Shown: piece by piece, positions 41,588 through 51,419 of the stretch
Position numbering within the stretch: position 1 is the first letter of the stretch
Layout of the letters: each line of letters starts with the position of its first letter
From: Plectosphaerella cucumerina
Taxonomy: Eukaryota > Ascomycota > Sordariomycetes > Glomerellales > Plectosphaerellaceae
NCBI GenBank assembly: GCA_020746995.1
Contig: JAGPXD010000003.1
Span: forward strand, 6,423,457-6,487,456
Length of the DNA: 64,000 nt
Direction: 5' to 3'
Translations under genes and position numbers: made by a program
Notes under the pieces: model-generated
What the model saw: only the letters and a program-made list of their open reading frames with translations
What the model was told of the DNA's origin: nothing
The model's database searches: none

Positions 41588-42650
41588 GATGACTGTTGAT
41601 GGAGGTACACGAGAGCACTTGTAGATGTGAAAGAAAGCCTGGCACGAGAAGAAGACGGATTGTTTTGAATTGCTTTGGCAAGGGACGTCATGTCGAAACA
41701 TTGATTGGCCGGCAAGGTCACCAAGGTGGATTGATGACATAAGCCGATGGGCCTCGACGGTTGAGCGCTTCACCACTGGCCGCGCCCTGAGTCCCACTAG
41801 TATAGACGCGTCGCGTTGAGGACTTGTGGTGCCTGTGCCGCATCCCGGTTTCTCCGACGACACGACCGATCACCATGCAAGACCCGCCACGGCATTGAGG
41901 CGATTGACATTTCACACTCTGCTCATGCCCGACCGTTTCCTGACGTTTCTCACAGCGCCGATGTCGCCAGGGGAGAGCTGACCGAAACCGCCTTCGGAGC
42001 GCCTTTGGCATGCCCACAGCCGTGAGGGCCAACTTTCGGGCCACCAGAAGACTGGCCGACTCTCAGGGTCGATTAGGGTCCAGGACATGGAGCTCACCAG
42101 TCTCGGCGTCTCCCGCCGCCGCACGTGACCGTTTCGATGGCGAATCGACAAGGCGTTCTTGATGTTCAGTGGCTTGCTTGCTTGTGTTGACGCCACCCAT
42201 TTCCATCAACCCGTCCCAGACCCAAGGTGCTCCCAAACATGCGGGCAACCTATGACAAACAAACCGGCGACGGCGTCACTGGCTCTGCGAAGGAGGCACG
42301 GAAGCCGGCCATCAGCCGTTGCCCCTCCCCCATCAGTCCCCTCCATCAGTAAGGACAGTTGTCTCTGCGGGGCAAGACGGCGGTGCTGACGAGACAAAGG
42401 GAAGCCTGCATACCTTGTCCCGGTTTGGCTTGCATGCTCTGCTGAACCAGGCGTCTGTCGGAGGTATCGCCGGCTCGGGAGGCGACTCCGTAGCTGTCGT
42501 CGGCCATGTAATGGCGACCACCGCAGAGATGCTGCACTGCCAACGCCACAACGATCACTCCGTCTTGGACGTTCCCATCAACAATAGATCAGGGTTTTGA
42601 CAAGCGCCTGGTCAGATACAGTACTGGATCATTTGGTTTCGCTGACACTC
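41588..42650. other. Intergenic
   Basis: About 1.06 kb between two minus-strand genes. Short conflicting frames only; no supported gene. The part next to 41588 should hold the promoter of the kinase-fusion gene. Confidence 0.4.
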
Positions 42651-43649
42651 TCACTGAACCAAAGCCGTGTGCGGACCCTTGCCACCGCACATCATGTCCA
42701 TCATCACCCAATCCTTCACCTCAAGCCTGTGGCTCCCGACGCTCGCCTGGCCCTCAAAAACCTGCTTCTCCTCGTTGAACTGAACCTCGATCGGTAGCCA
42801 ATCAGCATTGGCGCGAATCTCGACGGACATGGTGGCAGCGCAACACAATAGATACCCCCCGTCCACTTCATCACACACACCCCCTTCAGCGCCTCCGACC
42901 CAGCAGTATCCGCCACGACCGCGCTTCCAGGTGTACACACATCTTCCCGGCGTGTCGTCCCACTGCACAAAGGCCCGTGTCGCCGAGATGTTGACGATGC
43001 TGTCCTTGCGCCTCTTGGCGCTGGGGCTTGCCAAGGTCGTCCGATGCCGCTTCTTCGATGGGCTCGGAGCTTGGCAATCGGAGTGAAGATGTTGCTGGGC
43101 TTCCAGTTGCGCAACGCGGTCGCGGAGAGCGTCGAGCTCGATGACAATGTCCCTAAAGCTGGAGCAAGTGACGTCTGCAAGGCCAGAGGCATTGCTCACA
43201 TCTTGACCGAGGGAGACATCGTCATGGGGATCCCAATCGCCGCCAGCGGCGTCATCCTGAGGTGCGATATCGGTGGCATTGCCCTCGTCCTCCGTTTCTA
43301 GAGCACCCCCTCCCTTGGGCGGGAGGCCGCCGGTGACACCGTTGTCGGACTGGGCGTCTCTACTGACCCCGTGAACCGTGGTTTCGTCGCTGGTGGCGTC
43401 CTCAGCTTCTTCGAACCTGGCCTGAGTGTACTCGACGTTGGCCACCGCGTCGACTTCGACATCCTCGAATTCGCCTTCGACGTTGCTATCGTCGCTGTCA
43501 TTGCCGTCGTCGCCATCTTCGCCGTCGTCGCCGTCATTGCTATCGTTGTCGCTGTCATTGCTATCGTCACCGCTAATGCAGATGACCTCGTGGTCATGGA
43601 CGACAATGGCTGTAGACTTCGCCCGGAAGTGCTTGAGGATCGCCATTGT
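42651..43649 (-). CDS. Acidic nuclear-type protein, 332 aa
   Basis: The start is the ATG at 43649 (MAILKHFRAKSTAIVVHDHE); the longer upstream frame includes the promoter. Residues about 25-60 are an Asp/Ser/Asn-rich acidic run (SGDDSNDSDNDSNDGDDGED). A coiled coil follows near 195-215 (FRDIVIELDALRDRVAQLEA), then a bipartite nuclear localisation signal (PSKKRHRTTLASPSAKRRKD), and a Trp/Gly-rich globular C-terminus (WDDTPGRCVYTWKRGRGGYC). No family recognised. A TATTTAAAG box lies at 43736-43728, about 80 bases upstream. The charge pattern resembles the 436-aa protein of the inverted repeat but no sequence kinship is evident. Confidence 0.55.
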   Translation of the reverse strand, partial: TMAILKHFRAKSTAIVVHDHEVICISGDDSNDSDNDSNDGDDGEDGDDGNDSDDSNVEGEFEDVEVDAVANVEYTQARFEEAEDATSDETTVHGVSRDAQSDNGVTGGLPPKGGGALETEDEGNATDIAPQDDAAGGDWDPHDDVSLGQDVSNASGLADVTCSSFRDIVIELDALRDRVAQLEAQQHLHSDCQAPSPSKKRHRTTLASPSAKRRKDSIVNISATRAFVQWDDTPGRCVYTWKRGRGGYCWVGGAEGGVCDEVDGGYLLCCAATMSVEIRANADWLPIEVQFNEEKQVFEGQASVGSHRLEVKDWVMMDMMCGGKGPHTALVQ

Positions 43650-43727
43650 TGCTGTGCGTATTAGCAAGAGGAGGAAGCAATGGGAAAGGGGAGAGGTTTG
43701 GTGGCAGCGAGTAGGCGATGGCAGACT

Positions 43728-43736
43728 CTTTAAATA
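43728..43736 (-). promoter_or_regulatory. TATA-like box of the acidic nuclear protein gene
   Basis: TATTTAAAG on the minus strand, 79 bases before the start codon; the same type of core as at 10128. Confidence 0.5.
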
Positions 43737-43749
43737 CCCGGGAATCATT

Positions 43750-44471
43750 CGGCGAACCCCTTGCCCCTGCCTGCGAGCGACAGTCGCACACGTGCCGTCC
43801 AACATTGGCCCGAGGCAGATTCGCTTGTTGTCTTTCCCCTGAGGTGCCAGGGGCTCCAAGGTGCTCTGGTGGCGTGGTGCTTCCAAGTACGCGTTCGTCG
43901 AAGGGTCACCCTTTGACTAAGGGCCTGGGGCCAGCTCGAAAACTGGCCTGAGGATGTCACATCCTGCTGAGCGCCTCTGGCAAATGAACGACAACCCACG
44001 AACGCCGCCTCCACGTAACGTCACGTTGGACTCCTCCTCAAGGGGCAGCTACTGGGGTGGCGTCAGCTTCGCCCTGAAAGCCAGTCTTTCACCAGCCAAG
44101 CGTCGCATGCAGATAGCACCAGATGCTCTCAGACCTCCTCACCGAGCCGGGCACCTACGTTGTAACGGGGCCGAGGAGGACGAGAGTTCGCTGACTGACA
44201 TGTACGAGACAGACCCCCGCCACGACAAGACAGGCACCCAGAAGTCCTAGGACGGGCTAGTCCGAGACGTATACGTCTGGGTATTCGATAATTTTCAACC
44301 AGTAGCAGGGAGATCCCCAGGGGCTGTTCGACACCAGCGGCGACCTTGGCAAGGGCAAGATGCTGCTCTGCGGCATAGTCGGCGTATATTGATATTTCAG
44401 CGACCTAAGCTCTTCCTCCAGCTAACCATGCAAACGCGTCACCCGACGTCTCGTCCAGAAGCTCCAAGTCT
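43750..44471. other. Intergenic
   Basis: No supported gene; upstream region of the 43649 gene and short conflicting frames only. Confidence 0.35.
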
Positions 44472-45084
44472 TTACATCATTGATCCATCGCTATGGAAAT
44501 ACATCCCCTTCCGTTCCAGCATGCTGCGAACTGCATGCTCGTTGCCGTTCTCTAAAGCCGCCTGGTAGAGTGCAGGAGTATCGAGGTCATTTCGCCGGAG
44601 AATGACGTCGATTGCATCATCTTTGCCGTGATCTAGAGCTTGAGTGAAGGCTAGGAATACATCGATATGTAGCTGCTGAAGGAGGTACTCAAGAGCAGTG
44701 TCGTTGCTGTGCCCGAGAGCTTCTTCAATGGCCGCGTGAACCGCAAGGCCTTCCTGATTTCGCAGCGGATTCGGAATTTTCATCGATTTCGGTCTGCTAA
44801 CACCTTTAGTAATGATCCGTCCAGCTCTCAGGGGCAAGCTCACGTCGACTACAAGCTGCTTTCCGGCCCTGAGAGCCCCCTTCGCCTTTTCTCGGAGCAA
44901 TGGGTCCCGAATCTAAATGCAGAGAAGCTGCGCGCCCTGGCTGGAGAATCCCGTCGCACAGTGGAGTGCAGGAAGAGGTTGAAAAAGGAGACTCTGTACT
45001 TGGAGGTTGCGTTGCAGATTTTGCTTTGAAGGATTTCACGGACTTTTGCTGGGTTCTGGCCACCTCGCGGCGCCACGGGGCCAA
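44472..45084 (-). CDS. Hypothetical helical-repeat protein, model uncertain
   Basis: The C-terminal frame (44900-44472) is clearly protein-like: AVHAAIEEALGHSNDTALEY, LLQQLHIDVFLAFTQALDHG, KDDAIDVILRRNDLDTPALY. These are short alpha-helical repeats like ankyrin units. A Ser/Pro/Thr-rich upstream frame from an ATG near 45084 (AWRREVARTQQKSVKSFKAK-like) may be a first exon, but no clean splice joins the two. It is either a small ankyrin-like gene or a fragment of one. Confidence 0.4.
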
Positions 45085-45443
45085 AAAGTAGAGAAAGTGC
45101 CCCTACGCAGTCGGACGCGCAGTGAAAGCAACGGACGGAAAAAAGATTGGTTAACCTGTGGAGCGTCGAATGCTGCTTGGCTAGTTCTTGAATACCTCTT
45201 TCTGGTACTCATGCTGCGCACATACGGGTGCTATGGAAACTACCGCGACTCAAGTACATGTAACCGCAGACCTGGGACCCTCCAACGGCCTTCTAAAGTC
45301 TTTTCTGCGCAATAGATATGCGTCTCCAGGTCAATTTTGCGCACCTCGCGTTCGACGATCGGGCTTATCACCGTGGCGTCAAGCTTAGAATTGTTGCCAG
45401 TCAAACGGATCAAAATGATTGAAGCAAATCACGCAGTAACTGC

Positions 45444-46679
45444 TTAGTGGCGTGAAACTTCCTTGCGGGGTCGACCTCGACCTCGCCTGTTCGCTTCCCT
45501 GCCATGTCCTCCCATCTTTGAAGAGGGCTTCTTCTGAATCCTGCCTCCCAAAACAGATTGAGTCTGGGGTGTTCCAAACTTGCTTTCAAAGTCTCCGATC
45601 AGTTCTGGAGCGTTAATCTCGTTGGCTGAGACAAGGGTCGGCTTCCATTGGACAAGGTAGTGCACCGTGCCATGGATGATTTCTTTACCGACGACGTCGG
45701 TAATCTCCCAGTCTCCATCTCCTGCCACAATATCAGATTCGCTTTCCTCTCCATCCCGGTCTGTCGCGCTCGAGTCGCCCGCATGGCCATGAACAATGTT
45801 GTCGGAATCGCCCATGACTTGAGCAAGATGCTCTTGGCTTGCCGATGCCTCGTGGCGGTCGCCTATGCAAGGTGGCGGAGGGAAATTTCGTTCTTCTCTT
45901 CCCACAATCTCATCACATTGCGCGATGTCCCCGGCTTCCTTTGCCATGATGTTCAGATCTGGTTGAAATCAGCGGGTTGAATGCAACCATGTCCGTCAGA
46001 CTTACCGCCTGTGGCAACAGTCATGTCCCTGAATCTATCCGCCTTCGATGTGGACAACACAGGCGACGATCGAGGTTCATCATGTCTGTCCTCTGAGACC
46101 AGAGGCAAAGTGAAAGATACTGATCGAACAGCATGGTCATGGTAGTCACCACCTGGAGAGGCAGGCAAGTCTTGACCTTGAACACCCTCGCTTGAATTTG
46201 GGCAGGGATCTCGAGACATGATGAGGTTGGGTGTATGTTCCTCGCTCATTTCTGAAATTTTGCTTCGCTGCGAGAAGGCGCTTTCCATACGGGAATGAAT
46301 GAAGTTGTCCAAAGCATCGGCCTTTTCACACCCGGCTCTTGGTTTCTCTGCAATACTTAGAATGTAGACACGCAACAGGACTTGGGACCAAACCTGGATC
46401 ATCACCAGCTTCCATTTGTGTGTGATGTTTCGGGGCCGCAGCGGGGATGACTGGCTGCTCGACAGGTTCCCCCGTGAGGTCAACCATCTCTGGATTTGAA
46501 AGGTGACTCAATGGCGCGAGCTCATGATGATGGGAAGAATGGGTCTGTGCCGGGTAGGAAGTGAATTCTATCTTCTTGGTAGGCTTCTCCTTTTTGCTTG
46601 GCTGGTTGGGCCGCCGTTTGGGTTTGGATGATGTGAAGGTGTTGGTTTTAGGGTCGTAAGTTCGAAAATCTACGTCCAT
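45444..46679 (-). CDS. Chromodomain/AT-hook protein, 380 aa, three exons
   Basis: Exons 46679-46394, 46347-46006 and 45958-45444 close exactly to 381 codons (introns GTTTGG...TTGCAG, GTAAGT...ACCAG). The start is MDVDFRTYDPKTNTFTSSKP. The N-terminal half is disordered with basic patches (KPKRRPNQPSKKEKPTKK) and EMVDLTGEPVEQPV. Near residues 290-340 lies DWEITDVVGKEIIHGTVHYL then VQWKPTLVSANEINAPELIG, matching a chromodomain: beta strands, YLVQW, and a C-terminal helix (ELIGDFESKF). Of the aromatic cage, Trp at both first positions is present but the usual TWEP tryptophan is absent. It ends in RRGRGRPRKEVSR, a canonical AT-hook (GRP core). A chromatin-bound role in the nucleus is inferred; methyl-lysine binding is doubtful because of the incomplete cage. 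Confidence 0.7.
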
Positions 46680-47233
46680 GTTGTGTGAAGTGGCCAGAAG
46701 TAGCCGACTGAGAGAGTAAGTACGAAGTGGTCTCCAACAAAATAGACGTAGGTTGAGAGGAATGTTCTCCAAGGAAATGAACCACTTCCAAAGCATCCAA
46801 GAGAGAGAAAGCCGATCTTTATACGAGCACTGCCAGCCCCTGAAACCCTCATCTGGCTGATCCTAAAGCGTTGTGCTGCGAGTATGGAGGCACCATTACC
46901 GGCGTCGAGCTCCTTCCGTTTGTGGAAATAGCCTCTTTTGGCAATGGTTGAGAATTATGCCTGGGGGCGAAGAGAAGCGCATTCCCTAATGGTTCGCCTT
47001 TCACAACGACGCGCCTCATGCTGGTTTGGCACAGACATCGTTGCCTAATGCGGCAGGAGAACGGATCAAAGGCAGTCACCGCAAAGAACGTGGGCGCCTT
47101 TGATGATGAGCGATGTCATTAGGCTTGTGAAGGGCCCCTGGGTACCCTGGGTGTATCTCTAGTGGGAGGCTCTCCCCGTAGACTCCGGCTCGGTTGATTC
47201 CATACATCCGCAGTGCCTTCGCTCTTTCACCGT
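46680..47233. other. Intergenic
   Basis: Upstream region of the chromodomain gene; the minus strand has CTTTATACGAG at about 46,815-46,825 (possible TATA). No gene supported. Confidence 0.35.
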
Positions 47234-47726
47234 CTAGGCACCACCTCCGCTCCCGCCACCGAACTGCTGGCGTGGCCCATGTTGAGGGATCACGGTGACG
47301 GCCAGCTGATCTGCCCTGGGCATGTCGTCGTGCCGCCTTGAGTCATTCTTGCGCGGGTTTCCGGCATGATCTCGGGTACTCCGAGTGATGTCTATGGGGT
47401 AATACGGCTGAAGCCGTGCCGCGTCATTGATCGCGGCGAAGGCGAATTCCGCCGTGGCCAAGTCGAACGCCCGGTTTTGCCGCCGCTTGAGAGACAGCCG
47501 AGACTGATCCTTGCTCTCCCGTTGCACAGCCAATAGTCTCGACATTCTCTTGACCGGTGAGTTACTTTGCATGGGAGTCAGGATCTCATCGGGCCACGAG
47601 TGCGTCACCAAGCTTGCATCGAGGCCGTCTGAGACAGGGGAATATATCCACCAGCCAAGGCAACAAGACTTCAACAGGTGCGAGTCAGCCGACAGGGTGG
47701 CTTCGAGACGCGTGGCCTACATCCTC
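47234..47726 (-). CDS. Hypothetical protein or gene remnant, about 146-164 aa
   Basis: The open minus-strand frame reads ATRLEATLSADSHLLKSCCL, WIYSPVSDGLDASLVTHSWP, then RRQNRAFDLATAEFAFAAIN and ends GGGSGGGA. The first in-frame ATG is at 47674, but protein-like sequence begins upstream at about 47726, after a stop. An upstream exon (MSRFTTEHHDEIPW at about 47780) separated by a very short GT...AG interval is possible. No family recognised. Confidence 0.35.
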
Positions 47727-48389
47727 GTCATCTCGACCAAGGGATCTCGTCGTGATGCTCGGTCGTAAATCGGCTCATTTCGCAACCAAAACATATTGCG
47801 ACATGGGTTAACAAGATGCCGGACCAAAAATAGCGAGGAGAGGAGGATGAGGACTGTTGATTCCATCTGATTCCAGACGCGAGGAGGCAAAGTGCAGTGA
47901 GGCCTCCAATGCTTTTGAAACTGGGACATGGCCCTTCTGGATGACCATAACCCTTGCCATCAGGCTCATCGTATTTTGGGCGACACCCTTGTGGGGTTGT
48001 CTTAGACGTGCAAGGCGTATGCGTTCGAACCAAGGCTCATTTCGGGGAAGCCGTCGCGTGTCCTGTTCCTTGGCTGCGAGGCGTGAGATTAGGAGTCTCT
48101 TCTCCAAAGAGTGGATGGAGGAACAGACGAATTAGCGACCGGAGCAGCAGGTATATGCTGGCGCAGGGCATGCGGCAGGGCTTGTGAAATGTTAGCAAGG
48201 GAAATGGTCAAGATCAGGGCCTTTTGAGGAAGCCCAAAGTAGGAACTTGGAGTGACACAGAAATGCTCACAACGGTAAAGTGGAAAATACGGTAATGAAA
48301 CGGTCATTTGGGGGCCCTGTTCTGTGTCACGGCAGAAAAGTTGCAACAAGGCCTGGAATTGGGACACAACTGGGGAAGTGTCGTTGACT

Positions 48390-48455
48390 TTATGACCGGC
48401 AGAAAAAGATACGTACCGATGTGTGGGGCGGCAGAAAAAGGTACGTACCGCGAGG
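48390..48455. repeat. Short tandem duplication with GGCAGAAAAA-GTACGTACCG units
   Basis: Two adjacent copies of GGCAGAAAAAGRTACGTACCG (48400 and 48429). It lies 150 bases before the sequence changes to RIP-like AT/TpA-rich DNA. Confidence 0.7.
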
Positions 48456-48589
48456 GCCGTCAGGCATCCATGGCCACGACCAGGGTCATTGGCAGGGAGC
48501 AAACCGTGCCCGCCATTTCCGAGGATGGAAACCACCGGACGCAAGGGTCATTCCACGCGGAACAAAATTACTAAGTGTATATACGGAAC

Positions 48590-48827
48590 CCAGCTCGGTG
48601 CTCTCTGTCTAGCCCCTATCGTTTTTTACTTAAACTCCCGCTCTTCAGGCGTACGACCGCTCAAGCTGTTAAGTTATACCTATACCTACGCGTCTCAAAG
48701 TTTCCTCGTCGCCTTATTCAGCGAGCGACTAATAGTCGAGTCCTCGATTAGGCCGGGTTTATCGTGGAGACGGGCTTAAGGTTCTAGGGTTGTAATATAG
48801 GCTTCCTTATCACCTATAGTCGAATCT
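48590..48827. other. RIP-like DNA flanking the Gypsy insertion
   Basis: From about 48,590 the DNA becomes rich in TA dinucleotides and poor in CA/TG, unlike the gene-bearing DNA before it. It continues after the Gypsy element at 55,977-56,136. So the element landed in an older mutated sequence. Confidence 0.55.
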
Positions 48828-48832
48828 TCGGC
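48828..48832. repeat. Target-site duplication (left copy)
   Basis: TCGGC directly before the LTR; the same five bases follow the other LTR at 55972-55976. Confidence 0.85.
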
Positions 48833-49363
48833 TGTTACAACCCAGGTACAATCCCAAGGATATGTATACTGGATGGGTGGTGGTGTATGCTAGCAGTTCG
48901 CCCTGGGCGATAGAACAGAACAATACTTAGCGGTCGTCGTAGTCGTGCTTGTCGTTAATGTCGTAAAGCGTTGCGCTTCTTTACTATAGGCTAAAGGAGG
49001 TTTCTAATAAAGACTTAAATTAATTACTGCCGTGAATCTAGGTAGAGCTATATACTACGAGGTAGTGTCTTATATAGACGGAGGTTCCTGGGGATCACGC
49101 TGGATTACTTTGTGATCCGTCGTGATCCGACCGTTGGATTACTGTTATAACGACCGTGATCTATATTGTATGATGATAGCCCCTGTCTGTTTGTCGAATA
49201 TCTGGGGTGTCCACAGTAAACCCGGAGTAGAGTATCGAATAGACTCACTCTCTTGGTGTTCGTGATCTATAGTCCGTACCTGGCCCGTACGCCTGATTAC
49301 CTAAGGGGGTTAGTTCCCGCGGGGTCTTAGGCCGAGTGACCTGCGGCCTGCTTGGTCGTTATA
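48833..49363 (-). repeat. 3' LTR of the complete Gypsy element
   Basis: 531 bases, TGTTACAACCCAGG at its left end. Read on the minus strand it is the downstream LTR. It is preceded by a purine tract at 49366-49382. Confidence 0.85.
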
Positions 49364-49365
49364 AG

Positions 49366-49382
49366 ATTCCCCTCCTCCAGGT
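49366..49382 (-). promoter_or_regulatory. Polypurine tract of the Gypsy element
   Basis: GGAGGAGGGGAATCTTA on the minus strand, directly before the 3' LTR: the expected plus-strand primer site for reverse transcription. Confidence 0.7.
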
Positions 49383-49463
49383 CGATGTCCCAGCGACTAT
49401 AAATAGGTGTATACCCCTGTTATCGCGTCCCGTGGTCCTTGTTCCTTTACTAACGCCGACACG

Positions 49464-50000
49464 ATGTCTAGTCGAATCGAAAAACGAAGATCCGATAAAA
49501 CCGAATAGTGTCGCGCGCTTGTAGCCCTGATTAAATCCGACGGCGAAAACAGAATACTATGTACTTAGTGTTTCCAGTATAACCTGATATATAAGACGGC
49601 GCCGGGATCGACTCGTTATACTATCTGTATTAAGCGAGGTCGTTCTTGCGATAGTATTAACGTGACTTCTGCCCGTAAGTCTGCCGTTCTGATATCGTAC
49701 TTAGGGTTACTAACGTGTTTTGTAGTCGAGAAGGTATTAAAAGAATCGAAGCGATTAGATAAGGAGATAGAAGAGAAAGAAATAGAGTTAGAGGTTCTCT
49801 AGATAAAGTTGGCGGCTGCGCTTAGCGCGATATCGCGGATCCGTCGACTTCGGAAGGTGGCTAAGAAGCGAGAGGAGGCCCTTTTTAGTCGAGGAATAGC
49901 GGAGCTAGACGAAGAAGATAGTATTATGTCTTTGACGACGGCGGAGCTTCGGGTTACGAACGACCTTAGGGAGTGGGGTGCTAGGGACGTACTAGATTAG
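49464..50000 (+). pseudogene. Antisense accessory ORF of the Gypsy element: Zn2Cys6-like plus coiled coil
   Basis: From the ATG at 49464 to TAG at 49998-50000 a single frame of 178 codons is kept without indels, interrupted only by three TAG codons (codons 15, 35 and about 115) of RIP type. It is on the strand opposite to pol, between chromodomain and LTR. Cysteine and mutated-cysteine positions read C-T-stop-C, x6, Y, x8, Y-T-I-C, x6, C. If the two Tyr derive from Cys (TGY to TAY), the spacing is C-x2-C-x6-C-x8-C-x2-C-x6-C, that of a Zn2Cys6 cluster. A helix with heptads follows (ESKRLDKEIEEKEIELEVL, RIRRLRKVAKKREEAL), then an acidic tail. A second, more damaged copy is in the neighbouring element (56765-57306). 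Confidence 0.65.
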
Positions 50001-50089
50001 TCCTCCCTAGGAGTCGGCGAAGGCTTTGTAGATTTAGGACCGCTACCGTAGTTTGAGATTGGCGATACTCCTCTAGACGCTAGGGGTAG

Positions 50090-50220
50090 TTCCGTAGGTA
50101 CTTAATAGGTTCCCAGGTGTTTTCTTTGTGTCTGTAGTTTTCCTATTTAACGAGGTATTTAGTGTGTCTATCGTATTATCTGTAGTCGAGGATTCTCTCG
50201 ACGGTAAATTCCTCGGTGTC
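50090..50220 (-). pseudogene. Gypsy integrase-C-terminal chromodomain, RIP-damaged
   Basis: The minus strand reads EEFTVERILDYR, stop, YDRHTKYLVK, stop, ENYRHKENTWEPIKYL. This is a classical chromodomain in which the Trp of YLVKW has become TAG (from TGG) and a Gln has become TAA. It identifies the element as a chromovirus. Confidence 0.8.
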
Positions 50221-50479
50221 GTCCGCTTCGAGGTTGTCTTCGAGCGGTATGTTATCGGGTGCAGCTTCGAGTAGTACGATATGGAAGACCGGGTGGATCT
50301 TCATATTCTCAGGTAAGGAGAGTCGAAAATTAGTTTCTGAGATTTTCTTAAGAATTTTAAAAGGTCCGATTTTTTTAAAATCTAATTTATTATTTAGTTA
50401 TTTAGTTTTAATATTTTTACGGATAAGGTAGACTTTATCCCCCTCCTTAAAGGATAGTCCCTTTATCCTTAACTAGTTG

Positions 50480-51090
50480 GCGTATTTAGTTATTCTAAGC
50501 CGTACTAGTTAGAGGTCGTCACGAAGTGAATCGTGGATCTTCCGAATATCGTCGGCGAGCTTGGTCGCCTTAGGAGTTTTCGATACTTCCCGTGGTTCTC
50601 CGTACATAGTAGGTGCAAACCCATAGTTAGCGTAGAATAGTAAGACTTTGGTTAACTCGCTTAGTACGCTGTTGTATACGAACTAAGCGGTGGGTAACAG
50701 TTGAACCTAGTTCTCCTGTTGGTAGTCGACGTAGCAGTGTAGGTACTACTCGAGTGTCTGATTCGTACGTTCAGTCTGTCCGTCAGATTATGGGTAGAAT
50801 GCGGTAGAGAGATTGCGATCTGGTCCAAGCTGCTTCATAAGGGCTTTCCAAAAGTTACTCGTAAATAACTTGTCGCGATCCGACACGATACCCTTAGGTA
50901 TACTATACTACGAGGCGACGTTACGTAGGAAGACGTAGGAGAGGTCTTCCGTAGTTCCCGTTTTGAGGTATAGTAGAAAGTAGGCGTACTTCGTGAATCG
51001 GTCGACGATAACCAGGATAGAGTCGTATTTCTTTCCTGAAATCGGCTCTTCGGATGGTGGCAGGTCCGTAATAAAGTCCCATAAGATAGA
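50480..51090 (-). pseudogene. Gypsy integrase core, RIP-damaged
   Basis: The minus strand reads DFITDLPPS, KKYDSILVIVDRFTKYAYFL, then GIVSDRDKLFTSNFWKAL and TDGQTERTNQTLE: the DDE-type integrase core with both Asp blocks and the final Glu region. Stops replace Trp/Gln codons. Confidence 0.8.
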
Positions 51091-51419
51091 CGTCCATGGA
51101 CCGTCTGCGACAGGGAGAGGTTGGATTTCTCCGTATAGCTTGTATCGCGATACTTTACTTTTTCGACAGAGGTTATAATCCTTGATTGCGTCCTGGACTT
51201 ATTGTCTGGTAATCTGGTCGTTGTGGTGTTGTCGGAGTCGTTGGAAGGTTTTCCAGACTCCTTGGTGGCTATACGCAGGTACGCTATAGACTCGACGAAT
51301 GAGTTATTCGGTGGTTTCCTTGGTCGTAACTAAGACTTCGAGAACTCGTTTATTAGGCACTAGATCTCCGTCTGCGTTGATCGAGAGGATGGCGTTGTGG
51401 TCAGGGACTTCCGTGCTAA

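Noticed and set aside
41588..41863. 92-codon upstream extension of the nuclease/kinase fusion
   Set aside because: Composition is not protein-like and the ATG at 41587 opens directly into the coiled coil.
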